From NCBI GenBank assembly GCA_012517965.1, contig JAAYTZ010000109.1, forward strand, positions 1 through 49,205: 49,205 bases of DNA, in the 5' to 3' direction. Positions 1-9,336 of this stretch are shown here, in pieces; the first letter of the stretch is position 1, and each line of letters opens with the position of its first letter. The notes beneath the pieces are model-generated. The model did no database searches, was not told the origin of the DNA, and saw nothing but the letters and a program-made list of their open reading frames with translations. The stretch is from Propionibacterium sp. GTDB lineage: Bacteria; Actinomycetota; Actinomycetes; Propionibacteriales; Propionibacteriaceae. A program made the position numbers and the translations under genes.

Positions 1-45
1 CCCGCCCCCGCGGTTCCCGCCCCCGCGGTTCCCGCCCCCGCGGCT
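1..45 (+). repeat. 15-bp tandem repeat in the E2 interdomain linker
   Basis: The unit cccgcccccgcggtt occurs in three consecutive copies, the last one diverging at its final bases. It is in frame and encodes PAPAV, part of the flexible Ala-Pro linker between the swinging lipoyl arm and the core. The copies touch the window edge, so the true copy number is unknown. Confidence 0.85.
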
Positions 46-843
46 GCTCCGGCTCCCGCCGCCGCGGCCCCGGCCGCCCCCGCCGCGAAGGCGGCCGCTC
101 CGGCCGCGCCCGCCTCGGAGAAGCGCGGCACGACCGAGAAGGTCAGCCGCCTGCGCGCCACCGTCGCGAAGCGCATGAAGGAGTCGCTCCAGGTCTCGGC
201 CCAACTGACGGCGACCGTCGAGGTCGACCTGACCGTCATCTCGGGCATCCGGGCCCGGGCGAAGGACGCGTTCAAGGCCCGCGAGGGCGCGAGCCTGTCG
301 TACCTGCCGTTCATCGCGAAGGCGGCGGTCGAGGCGCTCAAGCAGTTCCCGAAGATCAACGCGACGATCGACGAGCAGGCCGGCGTCATCACCTACGCCG
401 CGTCGGAGGACCTGGGCATCGCCGTGGACACCGAGAAGGGCCTGCTCGTCCCGGTCATCAAGGGGGCCGGCGACCTCAGCGTCACCGGGCTCGCCAAGGC
501 GATCGGCGATCTCGCCAAGCGCACCCGCGCCGGCAAGGTCTCCCCGGACGAACTGACCGGCGGCACCTTCACGATCACCAACTACGGCTCCGCGGGCACC
601 CTGTTCGACACGCCGATCATCAACCAGCCGCAGGTCGCGATCCTCGGGACCGGCGCGCTGGTCAAGCGGCCGATGGTCGTCACCGACCCCCGCCTGGGCG
701 AGGTCATCGCGGTGCGCGACATGATGTACCTCTCGCTCACCTACGACCACCGCCTGGTCGACGGCGCGGACGCCGCCCGTTACCTCAGCCAGGTCAAGGC
801 CCGGCTGGAGGAGGGCGACTTCGGCGCGGAGTTCGGGCTCTGA
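1..843 (+). CDS. sucB: Dihydrolipoamide acyltransferase (E2 of a 2-oxoacid dehydrogenase complex), 3' part
   Basis: The reading frame is open from the first base, so the gene starts upstream; about 280 C-terminal residues are visible. The first ~40 residues are an Ala/Pro linker encoded partly by a 15-bp tandem repeat (PAPAV). After it comes the 2-oxoacid dehydrogenase acyltransferase catalytic domain, from about the segment [16 protein letters not shown] to the end. The catalytic signature [15 protein letters not shown] lies near the C-terminus and holds the active-site His and Asp. Known role: transfer of the acyl group from lipoyl-lysine to CoA in the cytoplasmic complex. lipB and lipA, which make the lipoyl cofactor, follow at once. 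By synteny with M. tuberculosis Rv2215 it is the SucB/DlaT type; pyruvate versus 2-oxoglutarate specificity cannot be decided here. The lipoyl and E1/E3-binding domains lie outside the window. Confidence 0.93.
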   Translation, partial: PAPAVPAPAVPAPAAAPAPAAAAPAAPAAKAAAPAAPASEKRGTTEKVSRLRATVAKRMKESLQVSAQLTATVEVDLTVISGIRARAKDAFKAREGASLSYLPFIAKAAVEALKQFPKINATIDEQAGVITYAASEDLGIAVDTEKGLLVPVIKGAGDLSVTGLAKAIGDLAKRTRAGKVSPDELTGGTFTITNYGSAGTLFDTPIINQPQVAILGTGALVKRPMVVTDPRLGEVIAVRDMMYLSLTYDHRLVDGADAARYLSQVKARLEEGDFGAEFGL

Positions 844-884
844 CCGAGAACGCCGAGCGGGCGCTCGCCTTCACCGACCTGGGG

Positions 885-1541
885 TTGCGCGAGCGCCCGC
901 CCGCTCTGTCCGAGTACCTGCCCACCTGGGACCTGCAGCGCGCGATCCACGCCCAGGTGGCGTCCGGCGAGGCGGCGCCCCAGGTCCTGTTCGTCCAGCA
1001 CGCCCCCGTCTACACCGCCGGACGCCGCACGGCGCCGGAGCAGCGCCCCGTCGACGGCACACCGGTCGTGGAGGTCGACCGCGGCGGCCTGATCACGTAC
1101 CACGGCCCCGGTCAGCTCGTCGGCTACCCGATCGTGCCGCTACCCGAGCGGGTCGGTCCGCTGGCCTACGTCCGCCGCCTGGAGGAGGCGATCATCCGCA
1201 CGCTGCGGGGTTATGGCGTCGAGGGCGGACGCGTGGCGGACCGCACCGGCGTCTGGCTGCCGGCGGACCGGGACCGCCCCGAGCGGAAGATCGCCGCCAT
1301 CGGCGTCCGGGTCAGCCGCCGCACGACCCTGCACGGCTTCGCCCTGAACGTCACCGCGGCCAGCCTCGGCCCGTTCGCCGGCATCGTGCCCTGCGGCATC
1401 ACCGACGCCGGCGTGACGTGCCTGGAGGCGGAACTGACGGGCGGCGTCCCGGCCCTCGACGAGGTGATGGACGCCCTGAGCCCGCACCTGGCCGAACTGC
1501 TGGCCTGGACGCCCTTCGAGCCGTCCGGCTGGTCGCGCTGA
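885..1541 (+). CDS. lipB: Lipoyl(octanoyl) transferase LipB
   Basis: LipB moves octanoate from acyl carrier protein to the lipoyl domain of E2 proteins, the first step of endogenous lipoylation. Visible family motifs are RGGLITYHGPGQ (residues 66-77), the catalytic lysine in RKIAAIG (K135) and the catalytic cysteine in GIVPCGITDAG (C170). The product is 218 residues from the TTG at 885, a normal size. The start is uncertain: the frame stays open upstream to a CTG at 840 that overlaps the E2 stop codon, and the extra residues (ending FTDLGL) look like the usual LipB first strand, so the protein may begin near 840. No good Shine-Dalgarno site decides it. It lies between E2 and lipA, as in mycobacteria. 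Confidence 0.93.
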   Translation: MRERPPALSEYLPTWDLQRAIHAQVASGEAAPQVLFVQHAPVYTAGRRTAPEQRPVDGTPVVEVDRGGLITYHGPGQLVGYPIVPLPERVGPLAYVRRLEEAIIRTLRGYGVEGGRVADRTGVWLPADRDRPERKIAAIGVRVSRRTTLHGFALNVTAASLGPFAGIVPCGITDAGVTCLEAELTGGVPALDEVMDALSPHLAELLAWTPFEPSGWSR

Positions 1542-1585
1542 CCTCACGAGGCGCAGGCGACGACGGGCTCGTCGGCGCCGCCGGT

Positions 1586-1591
1586 TAGCAT
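1586..1591 (+). promoter_or_regulatory. Extended -10 of a leaderless lipA promoter
   Basis: TAGCAT is followed by exactly six bases and then the GTG start of lipA, with no ribosome-binding site between. This is the usual actinobacterial leaderless arrangement (TANNNT, transcription starting at the first base of the start codon). The same spacing recurs before five other genes in the window. Confidence 0.55.
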
Positions 1592-1597
1592 GGCCCG

Positions 1598-2524
1598 GTG
1601 ACCGACACCGAACCGCGCCGCCTGCTCCGCATCGAGGCCCGCAACGCCGAGGCGCCCATCGAGAAGAAGCCCGCCTGGATCAAGACCCGGGCCACGATGG
1701 GCGACGACTACCGCGACCTGCACGCGCTGGTCAAGGGGGAGGGCCTGCACACCGTGTGCCAGGAGGCCGGCTGCCCGAACATCTTCGAGTGCTGGCAGGA
1801 TCGCGAGGCCACGTTCCTGATCGGCGGGGACGCCTGCACCCGGCGTTGCGACTTCTGCCAGATCGAGTCGGGCAAGCCGTCCGGGTACGACACCGAGGAG
1901 CCGGCGCGCGTCGCGGCGTCCGTCAAGAAGATGGGGCTGCGCTACGCGACCGTCACCGGGGTCTGCCGCGACGACCTCGACGACCTGGGCGCCTGGCTGT
2001 ACGCCGAGACCATCCGGCAGATCCACGCGACCAACCCGGGGGTGGGGGTCGAGATGCTGGCCCCCGACTTCTCCGGGCGGCCCGACCTGCTCGCGCAGGT
2101 CTTCGACACGCGGCCCGAGGTGTTCGCGCACAACGTCGAGACGGTGCCTCGGATCTTCCGCCGCATCCGCCCGGGGTTCGACTACGAGCGCTCACTGAAC
2201 GTCCTCACCGCGGCGCGCGCCGCCGGGCTGGTCACCAAGTCGAACCTGATCCTCGGCATGGGCGAGACCCGCGAGGAGGTGTCGGCCGCCCTGCGCGACC
2301 TGCACGACGCGGGCTGCGAGCTCATCACGATCACCCAGTACCTGCGGCCCACCGTGCGCCACCACCCGATCGACCGCTGGGTGCACCCCGACGAGTTCGC
2401 GGAACTGGAGGAGGAGGCGAAGGCACTAGGATATGCAGGCGTGCTCAGCGGGCCGCTCGTCCGTTCGTCCTACCGCGCCGGCCGGCTGTACCGCCAGGCC
2501 ATCGAGGCCCGCCGCACGTCCTGA
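1598..2524 (+). CDS. lipA: Lipoyl synthase LipA (radical SAM)
   Basis: LipA inserts two sulfur atoms into the protein-bound octanoyl group made by LipB. The 308-residue product has the two iron-sulfur sites of the family. The auxiliary cluster ligands are C54, C59 and C65 ([12 protein letters not shown]), and the radical-SAM cluster ligands are C80, C84 and C87 (CTRRCDFC). The C-terminal RSSY segment ([11 protein letters not shown]), which supplies a serine ligand of the auxiliary cluster in this family, is present. The GTG start at 1598 sits six bases after a TAGCAT box, so the message is probably leaderless and lipA has its own promoter downstream of lipB. Confidence 0.97.
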   Translation: MTDTEPRRLLRIEARNAEAPIEKKPAWIKTRATMGDDYRDLHALVKGEGLHTVCQEAGCPNIFECWQDREATFLIGGDACTRRCDFCQIESGKPSGYDTEEPARVAASVKKMGLRYATVTGVCRDDLDDLGAWLYAETIRQIHATNPGVGVEMLAPDFSGRPDLLAQVFDTRPEVFAHNVETVPRIFRRIRPGFDYERSLNVLTAARAAGLVTKSNLILGMGETREEVSAALRDLHDAGCELITITQYLRPTVRHHPIDRWVHPDEFAELEEEAKALGYAGVLSGPLVRSSYRAGRLYRQAIEARRTS

Positions 2525-2545
2525 CCGAACCCGAAACGAGAACTG

Positions 2546-3313
2546 ATGGCGAAGAGCGAGAAGGCCAAGGCACTCGAGGCCAAACAGAAGGCCGCGATCA
2601 AGGCCGAGAAGTTGCGCAAGAAGAACAGCGACAACCCCGCGGACTGGGGCCGCATCCGCCAGTACGTGCACCTCTACAAGACGACCGCCGAGATCGATCC
2701 GAAGCTCAACCTCTGGGTGGCCCTGGCCGTGGTGGCCGCGGTCGCGGTGTCCGTCCTGTTCGGCGTGCTGACCAACGCCTGGCCCATCCTGATCGTGATC
2801 ACGGCCATCCTGATGGCGCTGCTCGCGGCGAACCTGGTGCTGCTGCGCCGGGCCAAGCAGGCGGCCCTCACCCGCCACGCCGGCCAGGCCGGCTCGGCCG
2901 CGGTGGCGCTGCAGATGCTCAACGCGAAGAAGTACAGCCACCAGGCGGCGATCGCCTTCACGCGCGAGATGGACATGGTGCACCGCGTCGTCGGCCCCTC
3001 CGGCGTGGTCCTGGTGGGCGAGGGTCAGCCGGGGCGGCTCCGGCCCCTGCTCGCCCAGGAACAGCGGCGCCACCAGCAGGTGTTGTTCGGGGTTCCGGTC
3101 ACCACCCTGGTGCTGGGCGACGGCGAGGGGCAGGTGAAGCTGCACGACCTGCAGAAGGCCATCGAGAAGCTGCCGAAGGCGATCCAGCCCTCCCAGCAGA
3201 CCGCTATCCAGCAGAAGCTGCGCTCCCTGGACGCCGTGCGGCCCAAGGCCCCGCTGCCCAAGGGCCCGCTGCCCAACGTGAAGGGCCTGAACCGGGCGAT
3301 GCGCGGGCGGTGA
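2546..3313 (+). CDS. DUF4191 family membrane protein (Rv2219-like)
   Basis: This 255-residue protein has a highly charged N-terminus (about 35 residues rich in Lys, Glu and Ala). Two closely spaced transmembrane helices follow at roughly residues 52-70 and 74-95. A soluble C-terminal region of about 150 residues carries a segment reading VVGPSGVVLVGEG and a Pro/Lys-rich tail. Its place directly after lipA and its architecture match the actinobacterial DUF4191 family (Rv2219 in M. tuberculosis). No function is established for the family. The gap to lipA is 21 bp and to the next gene 9 bp, so co-transcription is likely. The start at ATG 2546 has only a weak upstream purine stretch. Confidence 0.85.
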   Translation: MAKSEKAKALEAKQKAAIKAEKLRKKNSDNPADWGRIRQYVHLYKTTAEIDPKLNLWVALAVVAAVAVSVLFGVLTNAWPILIVITAILMALLAANLVLLRRAKQAALTRHAGQAGSAAVALQMLNAKKYSHQAAIAFTREMDMVHRVVGPSGVVLVGEGQPGRLRPLLAQEQRRHQQVLFGVPVTTLVLGDGEGQVKLHDLQKAIEKLPKAIQPSQQTAIQQKLRSLDAVRPKAPLPKGPLPNVKGLNRAMRGR

Positions 3314-3322
3314 CGCCCGACC

Positions 3323-5125
3323 GTGGCCAACATCGTCAACGCCGAGCGCGTCGGCAAGTCGTTCGGCACGCGCACGCTGCTCGACGACGTCTCCCTCGGC
3401 CTGTCCTCCGGTGACGTCGTCGGCGTCGTCGGCCGCAACGGCGACGGCAAGACCACCCTCCTGTCGATCCTGACCGGACGCCTCGAGCCGGACGCCGGGA
3501 GCGTCACGTGGGCGTCGGGGGCGTCGATCGGGTTCCTCGCCCAAAGCGACGAGTTCGCGCCGGACGCCAGCGTGCGCGACGTCATCGTGGGCGGCGAGCC
3601 CGACCACGTCTGGGCGGCCAACGCCATCACCCGCGGCATCGTCGAGCACCTGCTGGGCGACGTTCCGCTGGACGCCGCCGTCGCCGACCTCTCGGGCGGC
3701 GAGCGCCGCCGGACCGCGCTGGTCGCCGTGATGCTGTCCGGGCACGACCTGATCGTGCTCGACGAGCCCACCAACCACCTGGACGTCGAGGCCGTCCACT
3801 GGCTGGCCGCGCACCTCAACGATCTGCAGCGCGGCGGGACCGCGCTGCTGATCGTGTCGCACGACCGCTGGTTCCTGGACGCCGTCTGCACCCGCATCTG
3901 GGAGGTGCACGACGGCCGGGTCGATGCCTACGACGGCGGCTACGCGGCCTACGTGCTCGCTCGGGCCGAACGCGGCCGGCAGGCGGCCGCCAACGAGGCC
4001 CGGCGACAGAACCTGGCCCGCAAGGAGCTCGCCTGGCTCCGCCGCGGCGCCCCGGCGCGCACCTCCAAGCCCCGGTTCCGGATCGAGGCGGCGAACGCGC
4101 TGATCGCCGACGTCCCCGACCCGCGCGACACCCTGGCCCTCAAGCGGTTCTCGGTGGCCCGCCTCGGCAAGGACGTGTTCGACCTGGAGCACGTCGACGT
4201 CACCCTCCCGGACCCCGACGGCGGCCCGGCGCGGGAGCTCTTCCGCGACCTCAACTGGTCGATCGGCCCCGGCGACCGCATCGGGATCGTCGGGGTGAAC
4301 GGTTCGGGCAAGTCCACCCTGCTGCGCCTGCTCGCCCACGAGCAGCGGCCGACCCGCGGCCGGGTCAAGCAGGGTCGCACGCTGCGGCTCGCCCACCTCT
4401 CGCAGGCCGTCAGCGAACTCGACGACGACGAGCGGGTCCTCGACTCGGTGAATCGGCTCAAGCGCGAGACCCGGCTCGCCACCGGAGAGGAAGCGTCGGC
4501 CGCCCAACTCCTGGAGGAGTTCGGCTTCACCGGCGACCGCCTCGTCACCCGCATCGGGGAGCTCTCCGGCGGGGAACGCCGCCGGCTGCAGCTCCTCCGG
4601 CTGCTGATGCACGAGCCCAACGTGCTGCTCCTCGACGAGCCCACCAACGACCTCGACATCGACACGCTCACGGTCGTCGAGGACTACCTGGACACCTGGC
4701 CCGGCACGCTGATCGTGGTCAGCCACGACCGGTACTTCCTCGAACGGGTCATCGACGTCGTCTACGCCCTCCTGGGCGACGGCCGCTGCGTGCTGCTCCC
4801 CGGCGGGGTGGACGCCTACCTCGAGCACCGCCGCCGGATCACCGAGGCCGCCCGGCAGGCGGCCAAACCGGCGCCGACGGCGTCCCGGGCGGCCAGCACG
4901 GCCGCGGAGCAGCGCCGCGCGAAGAAGGAGCTGGCGCGGCTGGAGTCCCAGCTGCACCGCCTCGCCGAACGCATCGACAAGCTGCATGCGGAGATGGCCG
5001 CGCAGGCGTCCGACTACGGGCGGCTGGCGGCTCTCCAGCAGCAACTGGACGCGCTCTCCGACGAGCGCGACGAACTCGAGCTCGCCTGGCTGGAGGCCGC
5101 CGAGGCGCTGGAGGAAGCCGGCTGA
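3323..5125 (+). CDS. ABC-F family ATPase, Uup-like
   Basis: This 600-residue protein holds two ATP-binding cassettes in one chain and no membrane segment, as in ABC-F proteins that act on the ribosome or nucleic acids rather than as transporters. Walker A motifs are GRNGDGKT (first half) and GVNGSGKS (second half). Signature motifs are LSGGERRR in both halves, and Walker B segments LIVLDEPTNHLD and VLLLDEPTNDLD are present. The last ~70 residues are Glu/Leu/Arg-rich and predicted to form a coiled coil like the Uup C-terminal domain. The linker between cassettes is moderate, fitting the Uup/EttA side of the family rather than antibiotic-resistance types (inference). It starts with GTG and ends four bases before the convergent PFK gene. 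Confidence 0.9.
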   Translation: MANIVNAERVGKSFGTRTLLDDVSLGLSSGDVVGVVGRNGDGKTTLLSILTGRLEPDAGSVTWASGASIGFLAQSDEFAPDASVRDVIVGGEPDHVWAANAITRGIVEHLLGDVPLDAAVADLSGGERRRTALVAVMLSGHDLIVLDEPTNHLDVEAVHWLAAHLNDLQRGGTALLIVSHDRWFLDAVCTRIWEVHDGRVDAYDGGYAAYVLARAERGRQAAANEARRQNLARKELAWLRRGAPARTSKPRFRIEAANALIADVPDPRDTLALKRFSVARLGKDVFDLEHVDVTLPDPDGGPARELFRDLNWSIGPGDRIGIVGVNGSGKSTLLRLLAHEQRPTRGRVKQGRTLRLAHLSQAVSELDDDERVLDSVNRLKRETRLATGEEASAAQLLEEFGFTGDRLVTRIGELSGGERRRLQLLRLLMHEPNVLLLDEPTNDLDIDTLTVVEDYLDTWPGTLIVVSHDRYFLERVIDVVYALLGDGRCVLLPGGVDAYLEHRRRITEAARQAAKPAPTASRAASTAAEQRRAKKELARLESQLHRLAERIDKLHAEMAAQASDYGRLAALQQQLDALSDERDELELAWLEAAEALEEAG

Positions 5126-5129
5126 CGGC

Positions 5130-7373
5130 TCAGCCGCGGGGGCGGTCGCCCGGCTGGACGGCGACGGCGTGGACGACGTCGCGGAGGCCCAGCCACCACT
5201 GCTGCTTGGGGCGCCGAAACACCGGATCCATCTCGGCCATCATGCCGGACAGGGGCCGGTGGCTCAGGCTCGCCCCGACCAGGCCGATGTAGTAGCCCTC
5301 GGTGGTGCCGGCGGCGAACTCCTCGTCGATCAGGGCGAGCGCCCGCGCCACCAGCCGGGTGCCGAGCAGCCGGTCGAACGGCGTCGGAGCCCCACCCTGC
5401 TGCTGGTGACCGACGACGGCCTGCCGCACGTCGAACAGGTTCCCGCCCTCCTCCTCGAAGATCCGGGCGAGGACGTCGGTGGTGTAGGACTCGTTCGCCC
5501 GCTCGTTCCGCACCGCCAGCACCAGTTGGCGGCCGCCGGCGAAGCTGTTCACGGCCCAGGAGACGTCGCGGTTGAGCCGGTCGAGGGTGATGCCGTCCTC
5601 GTGCAGGTAGACCAGTTCGGCGCCGCCGGCGAGACCGCCGACCAGCGCCAGGTAGCCGCACCAGCGGCCCATCGTCTCGACCACGAACATGCGGTGAGCC
5701 GCTTCGGCGGACATCTTGACGCCGTCGATCACGTCGACCAGGGCCTTCAAGGCCGTGTCCGTGCCCACCGAGAGGTCGCTGCCGGGCAGGTTGTTGTCGA
5801 TGCTGGCCGGCAGGCAGACGATGGGGAGGCGGAAGGCCGGGTAGCGGTCCCGCTCGCTGTACAACAGATGGGCGGACCGGTACGCGTTCCAGCCGCCCGC
5901 GACGAGCAGCGCGTCGACCTTGTGCTCCTCCAGCGCCCGGCTGATGGCGTACAGCTCCTCCACGGTCGGGATCTCGCGGCGCAGCCCGAGGTGCGCACCG
6001 CCGTCGCCCGTCCAGCCCTCGACGTCCCCCCACTCCAGCTCCGCGATGCGGCCGTCGCGGAGGCCCGGGAACCCGCCGTGCACGCCGAGCATGGTGTGGC
6101 CGCGGCTGATGCCCAGGCGCACCGCGGCCCGGGCGATGGGGTTCATGCCGGGGGCGAGGCCGCCGCCGTGGATGATCGCGATCCGCTTGCTGGAGGCGTC
6201 GGCGTCGATCCGGGACGGCTCGGCCATCTCCCGGAAGATCGCGAACATGTCGGCGAAACTGCCACCCCGGGCCGCCATCGCGGCCGCGAAGTTGCCGGCG
6301 GCGATGTCGACCGGGACGGCCCTCGTGCGCTCCACCGCCTCCAGGAGTGGGAGCCGGGTCACCCGGTTCCCCCGCCAGCCGATGACCGGGCCGTCCGACG
6401 GGTGATCACCGATCACCTCGAGGGCGGCCTCGTAGCCCAGCACCGAGCTGCACCAGCGATCGAACGCGCTCGGCGTCCCGCCGCGCTGGACGTGCCCGAG
6501 GATCGTGACGCGGGTGTCCTCCCCGAGCCGCTCCTCGATGATCTGCTTCACGTGATCGGCTCGGATCGGGTTGCCCGAACGGTCGGTGGCCCCCTCCGCG
6601 ACGATCACGATGGAGTCGCGCCGGCCGGCGCGGCGGCCGCGGCGCAGCTCGGCGCACATGCGGTCCTCCCAGCCGTCCTCGGGCGGATTCTCGGGCACCA
6701 GCACGTAGTCGCAGCCGCCGGCGATCGCGGCCATGAGCGCCAGGTAGCCGCAGTGCCGGCCCATGACCTCGACGACGAAGCTGCGCTGGTGGGACGCCGC
6801 CGTGGACGTCAGCGCGTCGATGGCGTCGACGATGCGGTGGAGGGCGGTGTCGGCGCCGATCGTCATGTCGGTGCCGACCAGGTCGTTGTCGATGGAGCCG
6901 ACGAGTCCCGCGAACCGCAACGCCGGGTGGGCGTCCGCCAGGTCGCGGCTCACCTCGCCGGCCGCCACCAACTCGTCGAGCAGCTCCGGCCACTCGGCGC
7001 TGAGGGCGTTGAGCCCGGACAGGCTGCCGTCGCCGCCGATGACGACCAGGCGGTCGATGCCGTGCCGGAGCAGGTTCGCGGCCGCACGGCGGCGTCCGTC
7101 CCGTTCGCGGAACTCCGGGCTGCGGAACGTTCCGATGACCGTGCCGCCCCGGTGCAGGATGTTGCTGACGTCGCCCCACTGCAGGCGCCGGATGCCGTCG
7201 CCGCCGTCGATCATCCCCTGGTAGCCCTCGTAGATCGCATACACCTCGGCGCCGTGGCTCAGGCAGGTGCGCACCACCGCCCGCACGGCGGCGTTCATGC
7301 CCTGGGCGTCCCCGCCACTGGTGAGGACGCCGACCCGCTTGCCGGTGCCGATCCGTTCGACTGTTGCGTCCAC
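5130..7373 (-). CDS. Double-domain, eukaryotic-type 6-phosphofructokinase
   Basis: This 747-residue protein is two PFK domains in tandem, about twice the bacterial PfkA length and matching animal and fungal PFK subunits. The N-half has every catalytic motif: GGDAQGMNA (residues 20-28), GTFRSPEFR, IGGDGS (112-117), SIDND with the catalytic Asp (160-164), TDMTIGADTAL, VEVMGRHCGYLAL and HVQRGGTPSAFDR. The C-half (from about residue 400) has lost the ATP glycine motif (GGGLAPGMN) and carries IDNN instead of IDND, as expected for a domain turned into an effector site. Even the eukaryotic C-terminal segment around QWWLGLR is conserved. Expected role: ATP-dependent phosphorylation of fructose 6-phosphate with allosteric control; PPi use is unlikely because GGDGS carries the ATP-type glycine after Asp. 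The GTG start has a GGGAGG site 4-5 bases upstream. Confidence 0.9.
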   Translation of the reverse strand: MDATVERIGTGKRVGVLTSGGDAQGMNAAVRAVVRTCLSHGAEVYAIYEGYQGMIDGGDGIRRLQWGDVSNILHRGGTVIGTFRSPEFRERDGRRRAAANLLRHGIDRLVVIGGDGSLSGLNALSAEWPELLDELVAAGEVSRDLADAHPALRFAGLVGSIDNDLVGTDMTIGADTALHRIVDAIDALTSTAASHQRSFVVEVMGRHCGYLALMAAIAGGCDYVLVPENPPEDGWEDRMCAELRRGRRAGRRDSIVIVAEGATDRSGNPIRADHVKQIIEERLGEDTRVTILGHVQRGGTPSAFDRWCSSVLGYEAALEVIGDHPSDGPVIGWRGNRVTRLPLLEAVERTRAVPVDIAAGNFAAAMAARGGSFADMFAIFREMAEPSRIDADASSKRIAIIHGGGLAPGMNPIARAAVRLGISRGHTMLGVHGGFPGLRDGRIAELEWGDVEGWTGDGGAHLGLRREIPTVEELYAISRALEEHKVDALLVAGGWNAYRSAHLLYSERDRYPAFRLPIVCLPASIDNNLPGSDLSVGTDTALKALVDVIDGVKMSAEAAHRMFVVETMGRWCGYLALVGGLAGGAELVYLHEDGITLDRLNRDVSWAVNSFAGGRQLVLAVRNERANESYTTDVLARIFEEEGGNLFDVRQAVVGHQQQGGAPTPFDRLLGTRLVARALALIDEEFAAGTTEGYYIGLVGASLSHRPLSGMMAEMDPVFRRPKQQWWLGLRDVVHAVAVQPGDRPRG

Positions 7374-7447
7374 GTCGCCTCCCTGGTCAGGTTCCGCCGA
7401 TCATCCTTCCACCAGTCACCGCCGAGGGGAACGCCCCGGGCGCAACA

Positions 7448-7485
7448 ACGACGGCGGACGCCGCGGGTGCGGCGTCCGCCGTCGT
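7448..7485 (-). terminator. Strong hairpin after the peptide-importer operon
   Basis: Two perfect 17-bp arms (acgacggcggacgccgc and its complement) surround a GGGT loop. It lies 15 bp beyond the stop of the fused ATPase gene. Reading on the minus strand the stem is followed by TGTTGC, so the U-tract is weak, as is common in high-GC actinobacteria. It also shields the PFK gene from read-through. Confidence 0.75.
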
Positions 7486-7500
7486 CGGTGCGAGGCGCGG

Positions 7501-9336
7501 TCAGGACACGAGGTGCTCGCGCTCGATGATGGCGTCGCGCAGCTCGCGGCGCAGCTTCTGCTGATCGGGGTCGGGCACGGGGACCGCCGACAGCAGCCGC
7601 TGGGTGTAGGGGTGCTGCGGGTAGGTGACGATGTCGCTGGTGGCGCCCACCTCGACCAGTTCACCGTGCGTCATGACGGCGATCTTGGACGACACCATCT
7701 CGACCACCGCGAGGTCGTGGCTGATGAACAGGCAGGCGAACCCGTAGCGCTCCTGCAGGTCGCTGAACAGCTTCAGGACGCGCGCCTGCACGGACACGTC
7801 GAGGGCCGACGTCGGCTCGTCCGCCACGAGCAGTTTCGGGTTCAGCGCCAGCGCCCGGGCGACGCCGATGCGCTGCTTCTGGCCGCCGGACAACTCGTGC
7901 GGATAGCGGTTGCGCATCGAGCGGGGCAGTTCGACCGAGTCGAGCAGGTCCTCGACCCGCCTGCTGAGCTCCGCGCCCCGCAGCCCCTCGTGCAGCAGCA
8001 GCGGTTCCCCGATGGACTCGCCGACCGGCAGGCGGGGGTTGAGCGACGAACCAGGGTCCTGGAACACCATCCCGACCGTCTTGCGGAACGGCTTGAGGTC
8101 GCGGTGCGTGGCGTGGGTGATGTCGAAGCCGCAGACGGTGATCCTGCCCGCCGACACCGGCAGCAGGGCGACGGCGGCGCGGCCGATCGTCGTCTTGCCC
8201 GAACCGGACTCCCCCACCAGTCCGACGACCTCGCCCGGCTCGATGCGCAGGTTGATGGCGTGCGCGGCCCGGAAGGCGGGACGCCGGCCCTGCTTGGGGT
8301 AGGTGATGTCGACGTTCTCCAACAGCAGCGCCGGCACCACCGAGGGGTCCTTGGCCGGCTCCAGCGGCAGGGGCTGCTCGTCGACCTTGACCAGGGCGTC
8401 CGTGCGGCCGTCCTCGATCTTGGTTTCGCCGAGGTGCGGAACGGCTTCCAGGAGCGCCTTGGTGTACGGGTGCTGCGGGCGGTAGAAGATGTCCGCGGCG
8501 GTGCCCTGCTCGACGACCTTGCCGTCCTTCATCACGATGATGCGGTCGGCCATGTCGGCGACGACGCCCATGCTGTGCGTGATGAGGATGATGCCGGCGT
8601 TCACGCGGGTGCGCAGTTCGCGCATCAGCTTCAGGATCTCGGCCTGCACGGTGACGTCGAGGGCCGTGGTGGGCTCGTCGGCGATCAGCAGTTTCGGGTC
8701 GCACGCCAGCGCCTGGGCGATCATGATGCGCTGCCGCTGCCCGCCGGAGAGTTGGTGCGGGAACTTGTTGAAGCTGTCCTCCGGATCGGGGATCTCCACC
8801 AGCCGCATCAGCTCGACGGCGCGGGCCTTGGCGTCGGAGGGGTTCATCAGGAAGTGGGTGCGCAGCGTCTCGACGATCTGGAAGCCCACGGTGTAGACGG
8901 GGTTGAGCGCCGTCATCGGCTCCTGGAAGATGACCGAGATCTCGTTGCCGCGGATCTCGCGCATCTCGGCCTGCGAGAGCCCCACGAGTTCGACGCCCTT
9001 GAGCTTGGCCGATCCGGTGGCGCGGCCGTTCTTGGGCAGCAGGCCGATGAGGCTCATCGACGACTGGGTCTTGCCCGAGCCCGACTCGCCCACGATGGCC
9101 AGAACCTCCCCGGCCTTCAGGTCGTAGTTCATGTGCTCGGCCGCGGTGAACCAGCTGTCGTTGACCCAGAAGTTCACGCTGAGGTCGCGGACCTCCAGGA
9201 TCACGTCGCCCGCCTTGACCTCGGCGCCGGCGGTCCGGGAGAGCCGCTGGAACCGGTCGAGGGACGCGTGCTCCGCCATGCCGAGCTTGGGGCCGCCCTT
9301 CGGCGGCACGGGGGCCGTCGTCTTCTCGGGGCTCAC
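7501..9336 (-). CDS. Oligopeptide/dipeptide ABC importer, fused double ATPase (DppD-DppF type)
   Basis: Both ATPases of a nickel/peptide-type importer are joined in one chain of 611 residues. Cassette one has Walker A GESGSGKTQ, signature LSGGQRQR and Walker B KLLIADEPTTALD. Cassette two has GESGSGKTT, LSGGQKQR and KLLVADEPTSALD. Each cassette ends with the oligopeptide-type tail (HPYTKALL..VP and HPYTQRLL..VP). The start is GTG at 9336, because that codon overlaps the stop of the upstream permease (GTGA) and follows an AGGAGGAGA site; the frame runs further upstream but lies inside the permease gene. It is the last gene of the SBP-permease-permease-ATPase operon. Substrate: peptides most likely, but nickel or sugars cannot be excluded. 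Confidence 0.93.
   Translation of the reverse strand: MSPEKTTAPVPPKGGPKLGMAEHASLDRFQRLSRTAGAEVKAGDVILEVRDLSVNFWVNDSWFTAAEHMNYDLKAGEVLAIVGESGSGKTQSSMSLIGLLPKNGRATGSAKLKGVELVGLSQAEMREIRGNEISVIFQEPMTALNPVYTVGFQIVETLRTHFLMNPSDAKARAVELMRLVEIPDPEDSFNKFPHQLSGGQRQRIMIAQALACDPKLLIADEPTTALDVTVQAEILKLMRELRTRVNAGIILITHSMGVVADMADRIIVMKDGKVVEQGTAADIFYRPQHPYTKALLEAVPHLGETKIEDGRTDALVKVDEQPLPLEPAKDPSVVPALLLENVDITYPKQGRRPAFRAAHAINLRIEPGEVVGLVGESGSGKTTIGRAAVALLPVSAGRITVCGFDITHATHRDLKPFRKTVGMVFQDPGSSLNPRLPVGESIGEPLLLHEGLRGAELSRRVEDLLDSVELPRSMRNRYPHELSGGQKQRIGVARALALNPKLLVADEPTSALDVSVQARVLKLFSDLQERYGFACLFISHDLAVVEMVSSKIAVMTHGELVEVGATSDIVTYPQHPYTQRLLSAVPVPDPDQQKLRRELRDAIIEREHLVS

Noticed and set aside
2426-5044. 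An 872-codon open frame on the minus strand across the DUF4191 and ABC-F genes
   Set aside because: It is antisense to two genes with clear family motifs, and its product is repetitive in Arg, Gly, Val and Asp without any recognisable domain. Long antisense frames are expected at this GC content.
4986-7529. An 847-codon plus-strand frame opposite the phosphofructokinase gene
   Set aside because: The product is a typical shadow translation (Asp/His/Arg-rich) of a gene with complete PFK motifs.
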